From NCBI GenBank assembly GCA_902617975.1, contig CACMYV010000002.1, positions 1-64,000 of the forward strand: 64,000 bases of DNA, given 5' to 3'. Position numbers and translations under genes: made by a program. This DNA is from an uncultured Pelagibacteraceae bacterium. Its GTDB lineage: Bacteria > Pseudomonadota > Alphaproteobacteria > Pelagibacterales > Pelagibacteraceae. Below, piece after piece: positions 1 through 9,663 of this stretch. How positions within the stretch are numbered: the stretch's first letter is position 1; each line of letters starts with the position of its first letter. The notes under the pieces are model-generated. The model saw only the letters and a list, made by a program, of their open reading frames with translations, was not told where the DNA came from and did not search any database.

Positions 1-784
1 TATTTAAGGAGGTAAATAAATTTTCATAATAATCTAAATTTTGTTGATTATCATAAATATCAGAAACTAAATTTATCTTTGACTTTATTTTTAATTTTTC
101 TTGGAATTCATCATGTCTTTTTAGTGCAAGGTTTGTCCAATTATCCATGTAATTTTTAAAATTTGGAAACTCATTTATATTTTTTGGATGAAATTTAGAT
201 ATACCATTTTGAAAAAGATTTCCTTTAATTGCGGCTTTATAATTATACATGTAACTAACCCAGACTAATTTACCACTAGACGTTACATAGAGATGATCAC
301 TTTTAAGAACAGTATCGTTAATTTTTATAGAATTATTTTTGAAAAGAGATTTAAATACACTCCTTACCTCTGGAAAATCATCTGATCTTTTAACAAATTT
401 TTCTAAATTAAATTCTTTTATTTGAAGTGCATTACTTTTTTTTTTATCAGTTATATAAAGATATGAATCGTCTTTATTAAAAACAGAATTTTTATTATTA
501 AAAAAATAATCTAAAAAAAAATTTCTTATGTCTATACCAAATTTATCACCTTTGCTCTCTACAATCAAAATAATCGGCCCAACATTTTCATCATCAATTT
601 TTTCTGCAAAAACATTAAATTTTACTTGCACAAATCCTTCACTAATAGCTTTAAAGCTTTTTATTTGTTTATTTTTATCAAAGAGATCAATTTCCAGGTC
701 TTTAATTTTAAATTTATTTGCATTTGCGTAACTAAAAAAACAAAAAAATAAAACTAAAGTTAGAATAGTATGTTTTTTTATCAT
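1..784 (-). CDS. hypothetical secreted protein, 3' end truncated by window edge
   Basis: Manual reverse translation: ATG at 784, MIKKHTILTLVLFFCFFSYANANKFKIKDLEIDL..., open to position 1; absent from ORF track because it runs off the edge. Confidence 0.8.
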   Translation of the reverse strand, partial: MIKKHTILTLVLFFCFFSYANANKFKIKDLEIDLFDKNKQIKSFKAISEGFVQVKFNVFAEKIDDENVGPIILIVESKGDKFGIDIRNFFLDYFFNNKNSVFNKDDSYLYITDKKKSNALQIKEFNLEKFVKRSDDFPEVRSVFKSLFKNNSIKINDTVLKSDHLYVTSSGKLVWVSYMYNYKAAIKGNLFQNGISKFHPKNINEFPNFKNYMDNWTNLALKRHDEFQEKLKIKSKINLVSDIYDNQQNLDYYENLFTSLN

Positions 785-790
785 AGCTTT

Positions 791-1354
791 TTATTTAGCA
801 ATAATATTACCATATATTTTATAGTTTTTATCTGAAACTATCATCTCTCCAGAACTTACGCCAACATTGAATATTTCAGAAATAACCACAAAATGTGTTA
901 CTAAAATTAGGTTTTTCTCACTACTCCAACTAGATATATATTTTTTTAAACTCTTAATTTGTTCATCTTTATATTTATAAAACTTTTCTTGATAAAAAGA
1001 GTTTAAACCTTTGAAAGTTTCATAATTATTAAAGGCAAATCTTGCAGTATCTTTGCATCTACACCATTCACTAGATAATACTTTATCAATTTGAATATTA
1101 TTTTCACTAAATAATTTTCCAATTTTTTTTGATTGCTCTATACCTTCTTGATTTAAATTTCTTTGAGTATCACATTTTTTTAAATCAATATTATCAGGAT
1201 CTCCATTTCCAGGTGCAAGTGAATGTCTTATAAATACAATTTTCCCACCCTTCTGCAGTTCGCTTATTACTAAATCATTAGCCTGTGAATAATTTGAATT
1301 AAAAATACTTAGCAAAAATAAAAGAATAAAATTTATATATTTCATAAACGACAA
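791..1354 (-). CDS. histidine phosphatase family protein (secreted)
   Basis: N-terminal hydrophobic signal; 'IVFIRHSLAPG' RHG-like motif, 'LVTHFVVI' C-terminal His motif. Confidence 0.75.
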   Translation of the reverse strand: MSFMKYINFILLFLLSIFNSNYSQANDLVISELQKGGKIVFIRHSLAPGNGDPDNIDLKKCDTQRNLNQEGIEQSKKIGKLFSENNIQIDKVLSSEWCRCKDTARFAFNNYETFKGLNSFYQEKFYKYKDEQIKSLKKYISSWSSEKNLILVTHFVVISEIFNVGVSSGEMIVSDKNYKIYGNIIAK

Positions 1355-1375
1355 TTAAATTTTTATCTGTATTTT

Positions 1376-2854
1376 TTATAATAGAGCTTTCTGAACTGAT
1401 AATTTCCAACCATTTATTAAATCGTTCCTAACTTTTCGGTTTATTTTAGGCTTAAAAATTTTATCTTTTTTCCATTTCCTCTTGATTTGATATAATGATT
1501 TAAATAATCCAATTTGATATCCAGCTAGTAAAGCTACTCCTAAACCAGTTGTTTCTAATACCTTTGGTCTTTCTGTATTTATATTTATGATGTCAGATAA
1601 AAATTGCGAAAACCAGTTGTTTTTTACCATGCCTCCATCAATCTTAAGTTTAGTTGGTTTTAAACCATCTTTTTTCATTGCATTAAATAAATCATTACTT
1701 TGATAGGCAACTGACTCTAATACTGCTCTAACTAAGGTTTTCCAATCACTATTTCTTGTTAAACCTGTTATTACCCCTCTTGCATCAGGCCTCCAATAAG
1801 GTGCTCCCATTCCACTGAAGGCAGGCACAACGTATACACCCTCATTATTTTTTTTTGATTGAGCAATTGTTTCCGTATCAAAAGCATTGTTAATAAATTT
1901 TAATTTATCTCTTAACCATTGTACACCTGCACCTGCAATAAAAATAGATCCTTCAAGAGCATAAGTATTTTTTCCATTCAATCTGTAACATATTGTTGTT
2001 AATAATTTATTTTTAGAATAAATTTTTTTTGAACCAGTATTCATTATGACGAAGGCACCAGTTCCATATGTGCTTTTTACTGAACCTCTTTCAAAGCATG
2101 ACTGTCCTACTGCAGCTGCTTGTTGGTCTCCTAGAACTGCTGATATTGGTATTTCACTGCCGACAATTCTCTTACTTGTTAAACCAAAATTATCAGCTGA
2201 ATTTTTAACTTTTGGCAAAATATTTTCAGAAATTTTAAGTTTTTTTAAGATTTCTTTATCCCATTTATTATTATTAATGTTAAATAACATGGTCCTACAA
2301 GCATTAGTTGCTTCTGTTAAATGATGTTGCCCATTAGTAAGTTTCCAAATAAGGAAAGTATCAACAGTACCAAATAATAAATTATTTGATTTTAAAAGTT
2401 TCTTAACATTTTTTACGTTTTCTAGTATCCATTTAATTTTAGTTGCAGAAAAATATGGGTCAATAAATAATCCAGTTTTTTTTCTAAAAATTTTTTCATA
2501 ATTTTTTTTCTTTAACTCTTCACAATAGTCTTGGGTTCTTCTATCTTGCCAAACAATTGCGTTGTAGACTGGTTTTCCTGTTTTCTTATTCCAAAGAATA
2601 GTTGTCTCTCTCTGGTTAGTTATTCCTATACTTAATATTTTTCCTCTTAATAGTGATGCTTTTTTTATTACTTTTTTCAACGCTTTTAGAGTTGTAAGCC
2701 AAATTTCGTTTGGATTATGCTCCACCCATCCATTTTTTGGAAAATATTGATTAAATTCAAACTGGGATGTAAATTTTATATTACCATCTAAATCAAAGAG
2801 AATTGCTCTAGTTGATGTTGTGCCTTGGTCAATAGCAACAAGAAATTTTTTCAC
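1376..2854 (-). CDS. glpK: glycerol kinase (GTG start)
   Basis: FGGY kinase: 'AIDQGTTSTRAILFD', 'GITNQRETTILWNKKTGKPVYNAIVWQDRRT', 'EGSIFIAGAGVQWLRD'. Confidence 0.95.
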   Translation of the reverse strand: MKKFLVAIDQGTTSTRAILFDLDGNIKFTSQFEFNQYFPKNGWVEHNPNEIWLTTLKALKKVIKKASLLRGKILSIGITNQRETTILWNKKTGKPVYNAIVWQDRRTQDYCEELKKKNYEKIFRKKTGLFIDPYFSATKIKWILENVKNVKKLLKSNNLLFGTVDTFLIWKLTNGQHHLTEATNACRTMLFNINNNKWDKEILKKLKISENILPKVKNSADNFGLTSKRIVGSEIPISAVLGDQQAAAVGQSCFERGSVKSTYGTGAFVIMNTGSKKIYSKNKLLTTICYRLNGKNTYALEGSIFIAGAGVQWLRDKLKFINNAFDTETIAQSKKNNEGVYVVPAFSGMGAPYWRPDARGVITGLTRNSDWKTLVRAVLESVAYQSNDLFNAMKKDGLKPTKLKIDGGMVKNNWFSQFLSDIININTERPKVLETTGLGVALLAGYQIGLFKSLYQIKRKWKKDKIFKPKINRKVRNDLINGWKLSVQKALL

Positions 2855-2876
2855 AATTTAAGTCTATACTTAAATT
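2855..2876 (-). promoter_or_regulatory. AT-rich stem-loop immediately upstream of glpK start codon
   Basis: aatttaagt (2855-2863) / ctat / acttaaatt (2868-2876): perfect 9-bp stem, 4-nt loop, abutting the GTG at 2854. Confidence 0.45.
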
Positions 2877-2896
2877 TTTTTTTCTAAAAGTAAAAA

Positions 2897-3619
2897 CTAA
2901 TACAAGCTGGAAGGATTAACACTTTTAAATTCTAACATGTTCTCAAAAGTACACATTTCAGGTTTTGAAAAAGTAATTTTTGGAAATTTTTTACTAAAGT
3001 CTAAAAATAGTTTTTTATTAAATTCAATTAAATTACTTATTTCAATCTCACTAAGCTCTCTTAAGATATATGCCAAAGTAATATGAAAAGTATATCTTTG
3101 ATGGTTTTCAAATTTAATTTTTAATAAGCTACTTAGTTCATCTCTACAATTTCTAAGAATTTTTTCATCCTTTTTAGAAAAAGGTTCTAAAATAATACTA
3201 TAACCACCAAAAAATGTTTTTAGTTTAAGATTAAATTCTTTTGGAAAATTATAGTTTTTAATTCTTTTATTTAATTCAAAAGCTATATCTTTGTGATCCA
3301 TATCAAGATCTATATCTGATGGCCAATTATTTGTATTTTTTGTATTTAAATTACAACAATCAAATAACGTCATATGAAAACTAGATTGAGGTAAATAGAA
3401 ATAAGTTTTTTCTGGATTAAAATTTTTAATTTTTTTTTGAAAACTACTAATTTCGTCGGATAAATTGGTATTAAGAGGGATATTACAAATTATTGTACAA
3501 CCTGGAAAGGGTAAAGGATTTCCTTTGTCATCAAATTTATTTTCAGCACCTTTTAAAGTATATCCTTCAAGTTTTCCAGCTAAAAACTTTTCCTCATTAC
3601 TAACTATATTTAAATCCAT
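2897..3619 (-). CDS. DUF1868-like / 2H phosphoesterase superfamily protein
   Basis: Two HxT motifs, H82-M-T84 (SSFHMTLFD) and H179-I-T181 (YTFHITLAY). Confidence 0.65.
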   Translation of the reverse strand: MDLNIVSNEEKFLAGKLEGYTLKGAENKFDDKGNPLPFPGCTIICNIPLNTNLSDEISSFQKKIKNFNPEKTYFYLPQSSFHMTLFDCCNLNTKNTNNWPSDIDLDMDHKDIAFELNKRIKNYNFPKEFNLKLKTFFGGYSIILEPFSKKDEKILRNCRDELSSLLKIKFENHQRYTFHITLAYILRELSEIEISNLIEFNKKLFLDFSKKFPKITFSKPEMCTFENMLEFKSVNPSSLY

Positions 3620-3628
3620 TAAAATAAA

Positions 3629-4552
3629 CTAAAACCAGTTTATATTTTCTTTCTCACAAAGTTCTTTAAGCTTCAATGGATAATCTGTCATGATACCATC
3701 TACACCATACTCAACCATTTTTAACATGTCGTAATCTTTGTTTACTGTCCAAACGTTCACTGGCAAATTTTCTTGATGAGAAATATCTACTAGTTTTTTT
3801 GTAATATCTTTATGGTATGGATGCCAAGCTTCTCCGCCTTGTGATTTTATAATTTTCGGTAATTCATGATTTTCAAAAAAGGGCATGTAACTCATCCATG
3901 GAGATCTATTATAAATTGTATTTTTAATTTTAATTCCAGCCTGTTGTTGAAAAGTTAAATAAGCTCTTGAAATTTCAGGGTAAAGTTTTTTCATTTCTGT
4001 CAGTGTTCGCCAATCAAATGATGAAACAATTATTTTATTTTGTAAGGTTGACTTATTTACCTCTTGCATAACTAGTTTAACCATTTCTTCTGGAGTCGGC
4101 GTTAGATTTTCCTCATCAGGTGTAGATTTAATTTCTAAATTTATTAATAGATTTTCAGATATGTTTTTTGAGGATAAATTTAATAATTCAGAAAGTTTCG
4201 GTATCTTTTGATTTTCTAAAGTTTTTTGATTAACAAATCTTCTTCCATATCTAGATAACTTATTTAAAGATCCAACATCAAATTTTAAAAGTTCTTCATA
4301 AGTTAAATCATATATTTTTATATTTTCATCCTCTATCCAATTTCCCTCGTTATCTTTTGTAAGACTTGGATCTAATCTAAAGTCGTGAGTAATCACAGGA
4401 ATAAAATCTTTTGAAATCAAAATATCAGTTTCGTATGCATTAATATTGTTTTCAAATAAGTATTTAAAACCTACTAGAGTGTTTTCGGGAAGATCTCCTC
4501 TTGCTCCTCGGTGACCATAAATTTTTATATGATTTGGTTTGCTTAAAATCAA
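3629..4552 (-). CDS. glpQ: glycerophosphodiester phosphodiesterase
   Basis: GDPD motifs 'IYGHRGARGDLPENTLVGF', 'ETDILISKDFIPVITHD', 'VDGIMTDYP'. Confidence 0.93.
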   Translation of the reverse strand: MILSKPNHIKIYGHRGARGDLPENTLVGFKYLFENNINAYETDILISKDFIPVITHDFRLDPSLTKDNEGNWIEDENIKIYDLTYEELLKFDVGSLNKLSRYGRRFVNQKTLENQKIPKLSELLNLSSKNISENLLINLEIKSTPDEENLTPTPEEMVKLVMQEVNKSTLQNKIIVSSFDWRTLTEMKKLYPEISRAYLTFQQQAGIKIKNTIYNRSPWMSYMPFFENHELPKIIKSQGGEAWHPYHKDITKKLVDISHQENLPVNVWTVNKDYDMLKMVEYGVDGIMTDYPLKLKELCEKENINWF

Positions 4553-4554
4553 AA

Positions 4555-5607
4555 TTAATTAACTCTTTTGCCAGTGCTTTTATCAAAAATATAATATTTA
4601 TTGTTCTCAATATTAAGACTTAGATCAGCACCTTTTTCAATAGTTAGATTTCCCGGACACCTATAACAAAAGTCTTTTTTGTCTTTTAATTGACCATAAA
4701 CAAGATTATCCGAACCAAGTTGTTCCACTAAGTCTACTTTTAAATTAATTAAACTATTTTCACTTTGACTTAAATGTTCAGGTCTTATTCCTAATTTTAC
4801 TTCTCCCTCAAAGTCACTATCAATATCTTTAATTTCAAAACCTTCTGCAGATAATGTTTTATTTTTTATATTACCATCTAAAAAATTCATTTGAGGTGAG
4901 CCAATAAAACCAGCAACAAATAATGATTTTGGATTATCATATATCTCAATAGGAGTTCCAAGCTGTTCAATAATTCCATTGTTAATAACTGCTAATCTAT
5001 CAGCAAGTGTCATGGCCTCTACTTGATCATGCGTAACAAATATGCTTGTTACTCCAACTTTCTGCTGAAGTTTTTTGATTTCAAGTCTCATCTGAATTCT
5101 TAATTTTGCATCTAAGTTTGAAAGAGGTTCATCAAATAAGAATATTTTAGGATTTCTAACAATTGCTCTACCCATTGCAACTCTTTGTCTTTGACCTCCG
5201 GATAACATTGAAGGTTTTCTCTGTAAATAATCTGAAATTTGTAGCAGCTTAGCTGCATCATTTACTTTTTGCTCAATTGTTTCTTTGTCAATTCCTCTGT
5301 TTTTTAGACCATAAGCCAAGTTATTATAAACATTCATATGTGGGTATAATGCATAGTTCTGAAACACCATTGCTACATCTCTTTCAGACGGATCTACCTC
5401 ATTAATTAATTTTCCATCAAGATTAATATCACCCTCTGTAATATCCTCTAAGCCTGCAACCATTCTTAATAAAGTTGATTTTCCACATCCACTAGGTCCT
5501 ACAAAAACCATAAACTCACCTTCATCAACACTTAATGAAGTTTCATGAACAGCCTTAGTTCCATTTGGGTAAATCTTAGTCACATTTTTTAAATCTAAAA
5601 AGCTCAT
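4555..5607 (-). CDS. ugpC: sn-glycerol-3-phosphate ABC transporter ATP-binding protein
   Basis: Walker A 'GPSGCGKSTLLRM', signature 'LSGGQRQRVAMGRA', Walker B 'IFLFDEPLSNLDA'; MalK/UgpC family; operon context. Confidence 0.92.
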   Translation of the reverse strand: MSFLDLKNVTKIYPNGTKAVHETSLSVDEGEFMVFVGPSGCGKSTLLRMVAGLEDITEGDINLDGKLINEVDPSERDVAMVFQNYALYPHMNVYNNLAYGLKNRGIDKETIEQKVNDAAKLLQISDYLQRKPSMLSGGQRQRVAMGRAIVRNPKIFLFDEPLSNLDAKLRIQMRLEIKKLQQKVGVTSIFVTHDQVEAMTLADRLAVINNGIIEQLGTPIEIYDNPKSLFVAGFIGSPQMNFLDGNIKNKTLSAEGFEIKDIDSDFEGEVKLGIRPEHLSQSENSLINLKVDLVEQLGSDNLVYGQLKDKKDFCYRCPGNLTIEKGADLSLNIENNKYYIFDKSTGKRVN

Positions 5608-6459
5608 TTATTTCTCCGTTTGAATTAATCCTTTTATGAACCATTTTTGTAAAAATACTACCACTAAAACTGGTGGGATCATTGACAAAATGATATACGC
5701 AAATCTTTCTGCAGTTCTTGGCAGAGCAACTCCTTCATAGCTTTCTGTGTAAATAATCTTCATTCCCATTACAACAGTCCAGTATTCTTCTGCAGTTGTC
5801 ATTATTAGTGGCCATAAATATTGGCTGTATCCATATACAAACATAAAGATAAACATTGCTGCTATCATGGTTTTAGATAATGGAACCAAGAAATCTATGA
5901 AAAAACTCCAAGCATTTGCTCCGTCTAATTTTGCTGACTCCAAGAGTTCATCTGGAATTGTTTTATAAAATTGTCTGAAGAAAAATGTTGCTGTAGCTGA
6001 AGCAACTAATGGAAGGATAAGGCCTGTATATGAATTTGTTAAACCTAAATCAGATACAATTTTATAGCTTGGAAAAATCCTTACCTCCAAAGGAACAAGT
6101 AGAGTAATAAAGATTAACCAAAAAATTGGTACAGCTAATTTAAATCTATAATAAACCAAAGCATATGCTGACATTGCTGAAATAACTACCTTAAGTGTTG
6201 CAATTCCTAATGCCATTATAAAACTATTAATAAACATTTTTGCAGCAGTCACTTCTTCTGACCAACCACCTTTTTCATTTAAAACTTCGTTATAGTTTCT
6301 TGCTAGCTGATCACCTATATGAAACTTCATACCTTCGGTTAATATAGTTACAGAGTCATGCGAAGAACTTGCAAAAGATATCCAAATAGGAACTACCATT
6401 AACAAGACTCCTAGTATTAAAATAATATGAGCAATTATTTGAAGTGGTTTAATTTTCAT
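5608..6459 (-). CDS. ugpE: ABC transporter permease, UgpE-like (copy 1)
   Basis: MalG/UgpE-type EAA loop 'ELLESAKLDGANAWSFFIDFLVPLSK'. Confidence 0.9.
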   Translation of the reverse strand: MKIKPLQIIAHIILILGVLLMVVPIWISFASSSHDSVTILTEGMKFHIGDQLARNYNEVLNEKGGWSEEVTAAKMFINSFIMALGIATLKVVISAMSAYALVYYRFKLAVPIFWLIFITLLVPLEVRIFPSYKIVSDLGLTNSYTGLILPLVASATATFFFRQFYKTIPDELLESAKLDGANAWSFFIDFLVPLSKTMIAAMFIFMFVYGYSQYLWPLIMTTAEEYWTVVMGMKIIYTESYEGVALPRTAERFAYIILSMIPPVLVVVFLQKWFIKGLIQTEK

Positions 6460-7277
6460 TTATCTTGAAAAACCCCCTTAATAAAATATTTCTGCAACAC
6501 AATTATAATTAAAATTGGTGGCACCATAGACATCATCACGAAAGCAAAACGATGAACAATTGAACCCGACATCATTTTTAATCCCATAACCACTGTCCAA
6601 TATTGTTCTGAAGTTGTTACCAATAATGGCCATAGATACTGATTGTAGCCAAAAACAAACATAAATATTAACATCGCTACAATCATTGTTTTTGACAAAG
6701 GAATTAAAAAATCAACAAAAAATCTCCAGGTATTTGCTCCATCAAGTTTTGCGGATTCAAGTAATTCATCTGGAACGGTTTTATAAAATTGTCGAAAGAA
6801 TAATGTTGCTATAGCTGATGCTGAAATAGGAACTATTAATCCAAAGTAAGAATTCACTAGATTAAGCTCAGCCATTACTGAATAAGTAGGGAAAATTCTT
6901 AACTCTAATGGTACTAAAATTGTAATAAATATAATCCAAAACAATAATGTTGCATATTTTATTCTGTAATAAACCAACGCGTAAGCAGCCATTAAAGATG
7001 TAACAACGGATAATATTGCAACTCCTGTAGCCATGATAAAACTATTAAAAAACATTTTAAATGCTGTTATCTCTTTAAAAAAACCACCCTGATATAATAA
7101 AACTCGTAAGTAATTTTCATAAAAGCTATCTCCTAAAAACATTTGGAGACCATTCATATTAATCATTGAACTCGTGTGCGTCGAGCTAGCAAAAATCATC
7201 CATACAGGAACTACCATGATTAGTATTCCAATGAGTAAAATTAAATGTGAAAAACTTGATGTGATAAATCTAGTCAT
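6456..7277 (-). CDS. ABC transporter permease, UgpE-like (copy 2, tandem paralog)
   Basis: EAA loop 'ELLESAKLDGANTWRFFVDFLIPLSK'; aligns along its length with the adjacent 5608..6459 product. Confidence 0.9.
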   Translation of the reverse strand: MTRFITSSFSHLILLIGILIMVVPVWMIFASSTHTSSMINMNGLQMFLGDSFYENYLRVLLYQGGFFKEITAFKMFFNSFIMATGVAILSVVTSLMAAYALVYYRIKYATLLFWIIFITILVPLELRIFPTYSVMAELNLVNSYFGLIVPISASAIATLFFRQFYKTVPDELLESAKLDGANTWRFFVDFLIPLSKTMIVAMLIFMFVFGYNQYLWPLLVTTSEQYWTVVMGLKMMSGSIVHRFAFVMMSMVPPILIIIVLQKYFIKGVFQDK

Positions 7278-8155
7278 TAATTATAATGTATTTTCCCTTC
7301 GATATATCTAAATTGAAAAATCGTAATTACTAATACAATCAACATCATCATTATTGATTGAGCTCCTGCACTTCCTAAATCCAGTCCTCTAAATCCATCC
7401 ATGTAAGCTTTATAAACTAGAGTTCTTGTTTCACCGGAAGGAGCACCTATTGTTGTGGTATCAATAATTCCAAATGTATCAAAGAAAGCATACGTTATAT
7501 TAATAATTATTAAAAAGAATGTAGTTGGCATTAATAATGGGAATGTAATTGTCCAAAATCTTCTAAAACTATTTTTACAGTCAATCATTGATGCTTCAAT
7601 TACAGATTTTTGTATAGCTTGAAGTCCAGCCAAGAAGAAAATAAAATTAGCACTGATTTGCTTCCAAGAACCAGCTATGATTACGTAAATATAAGAGTCG
7701 AACACACTTTCGTACCAATTAAATCCCCACAGTTCGTGAAATAAATGATAAAGAAGACCAAATCTTTCACTAAAAAAATAATTTGCCATTACACCGACTA
7801 CCGCAGGCGCAATTGCATAAGGCCAAATTAAAAGTGTTTTGTAAGTGCTTTTACCATGCATTACATTATTAGCCTGAACGGCAAGTAATAATCCAATTGA
7901 GCCTGTAATTAACGTAATAACAAAACTATAAATAATAGTAAATTTGAAAGCTATGAAATAAGCTGGATCATCAAAAATAAATAAAAAATTGTCAAACCAT
8001 ACAAACTTCGATCCAAATCCAAAAGCATCTTGCATTGTAAATGCATCTCTAAAGGTTTGTATGATTGGCCAATATAAAAAAATTAACAATATACCTAGCT
8101 GCGGAGCTAAGAAAAGATATTGTGAATAGCTAGATTTGAATTGGACTTTTTTCAT
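7277..8155 (-). CDS. ugpA: sn-glycerol-3-phosphate ABC transporter permease UgpA-like
   Basis: MalF/UgpA-type permease, 'EASMIDCKNSFRRFWTITFPLLMPTTFF'. Confidence 0.9.
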   Translation of the reverse strand: MKKVQFKSSYSQYLFLAPQLGILLIFLYWPIIQTFRDAFTMQDAFGFGSKFVWFDNFLFIFDDPAYFIAFKFTIIYSFVITLITGSIGLLLAVQANNVMHGKSTYKTLLIWPYAIAPAVVGVMANYFFSERFGLLYHLFHELWGFNWYESVFDSYIYVIIAGSWKQISANFIFFLAGLQAIQKSVIEASMIDCKNSFRRFWTITFPLLMPTTFFLIIINITYAFFDTFGIIDTTTIGAPSGETRTLVYKAYMDGFRGLDLGSAGAQSIMMMLIVLVITIFQFRYIEGKIHYN

Positions 8156-8170
8156 ACTTTTGTAAAAATA

Positions 8171-8202
8171 AATAAGGAGGGTAAATTAATACCCTCCTTA
8201 TT
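8171..8202 (-). terminator. stem-loop between ugpB and ugpA (attenuator/processing hairpin)
   Basis: aataaggagggt/accctccttatt perfect 12-bp stem (13 with A-U), followed on - strand by UUAUUUAUUUUU-type tail is T-rich. Confidence 0.75.
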
Positions 8203-8215
8203 GTTTTAATTATTC

Positions 8216-9523
8216 TTACAAAGTTTTAGCAAATTGCTTTAACAATTTAGCTGCACCTTTGTCCATATTCTGCAATCCTTTTTCGATTGATATTTTGCCG
8301 TTTAACATTGGCTCAATATTTTCGTAAATTACTTCACGAATTTGGGGCCAGTTACCAGCTCTATATCCACCAGGAATAGTTGAACCTTCTAAGCTTAATT
8401 GTTCACCAACTGCTTTATGATATGGAGAAGCTCTATAGAAATTTATAGTTTCAGCTAACTCTATACCACCTTTAGTCACTGCAGAGTAACCAGTCATATT
8501 GTGATAATACAGATCCATTTCTGGAGAACCCATAAATTCTATAAATTTAGCAAGTCCTTTGTACTCTTCCTCAGTATGACCATTTAAGATCCAGTTAGCA
8601 GCACCACCTATAAAAGTTGGATACTCTTTTCCTTTGGTTACTGAATCCCAGTAAGGAATATGATTAACTGTAAAGTTTGGAACAACACCTTTCATTCCAC
8701 CAAATGATGCAGCAGAACCAAACCAAAATGCAGCTTCACCTGCTATAAATGGTGCTTGATTGTCTCCCCACGCTCTTCCTTTATAGCCATATAAACCTTT
8801 ATCATACCATTCTTTAACTTTCTTCCAATGATAGACAAATGCATCAGTTTCAGCGAATAAAGTTTTTGTAGGAACAGCATCGTAACCATTATTTCCATCT
8901 AACATTAATAAATTATGTCTAGAAAAGAAATTTTCAGTCCAAATCCATGGACTATGACTTTGAACTAAAGGAATGTATCCAGCAGCTTTGATTTTTGGAG
9001 CCATGGCCTCAAATTCTTCATAAGTTTTTGGCACAGATTCAATTCCAACCTCTTTCAAAATGTCCATGTTTGCATACATCAAACAAGTTGAACTATTGAA
9101 AGGTACACCAATCATTTTTCCATCAGAGTCGGCATAGAAATTTTTAATGCCTGGAATATAGTTGTCAGCATCTACATCAATGCCATATTTCTTAGCCATT
9201 TCTTCAAAACCGATAACAACACCATTTTTTACTTGAGCTACCATGATTGCAGCACCAGCATCATAAACCTGTGAATAGTGTGGTTGGTCGCCTGCTCTAA
9301 ATGCAGCAATAGTTGCCGCCATGTTATCTTCATAACTTCCTTTTCCTGTAGGAATGACCGTATATTGATCTTGTGAAGCGTTAAATCTATTTGCAATTTC
9401 AATAATTACATCACCAAGAAAACCACTGTTTCCGTACCACCAATGAATTTCTGTTTTTGAATAACTGTGTGATGTAAAAGAGAAAGTAAATAGAATTGTT
9501 AAAACACTAAGTATTTTTTTCAT
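8216..9523 (-). CDS. ugpB: sn-glycerol-3-phosphate ABC transporter substrate-binding protein
   Basis: Signal peptide, 'IHWWYGNSGFLGDVI', 'GGAANWILNGHTEEEYKGLAKFIEFMGSPE'; UgpB family. Confidence 0.93.
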   Translation of the reverse strand: MKKILSVLTILFTFSFTSHSYSKTEIHWWYGNSGFLGDVIIEIANRFNASQDQYTVIPTGKGSYEDNMAATIAAFRAGDQPHYSQVYDAGAAIMVAQVKNGVVIGFEEMAKKYGIDVDADNYIPGIKNFYADSDGKMIGVPFNSSTCLMYANMDILKEVGIESVPKTYEEFEAMAPKIKAAGYIPLVQSHSPWIWTENFFSRHNLLMLDGNNGYDAVPTKTLFAETDAFVYHWKKVKEWYDKGLYGYKGRAWGDNQAPFIAGEAAFWFGSAASFGGMKGVVPNFTVNHIPYWDSVTKGKEYPTFIGGAANWILNGHTEEEYKGLAKFIEFMGSPEMDLYYHNMTGYSAVTKGGIELAETINFYRASPYHKAVGEQLSLEGSTIPGGYRAGNWPQIREVIYENIEPMLNGKISIEKGLQNMDKGAAKLLKQFAKTL

Positions 9524-9663
9524 ATCTATCCTTCTGTTAAGTTTATTTTATTTTTTATTAATAATTTATTAATGTTAAGATATTATGAAATTGTAAATAA
9601 TTGCATTTAAAAATTTTAAATTTCTAAAAGAGGTTGTATATTTTAAAACAAATCATAATTTAA

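Noticed and set aside
528-731. + strand 67-aa ORF
   Set aside because: Lies antisense to the truncated secreted-protein gene 1..784 which has a clear signal peptide; no protein-like features of its own.
2046-2324. + strand 92-aa ORF inside glpK
   Set aside because: Antisense shadow ORF of a well-conserved gene.
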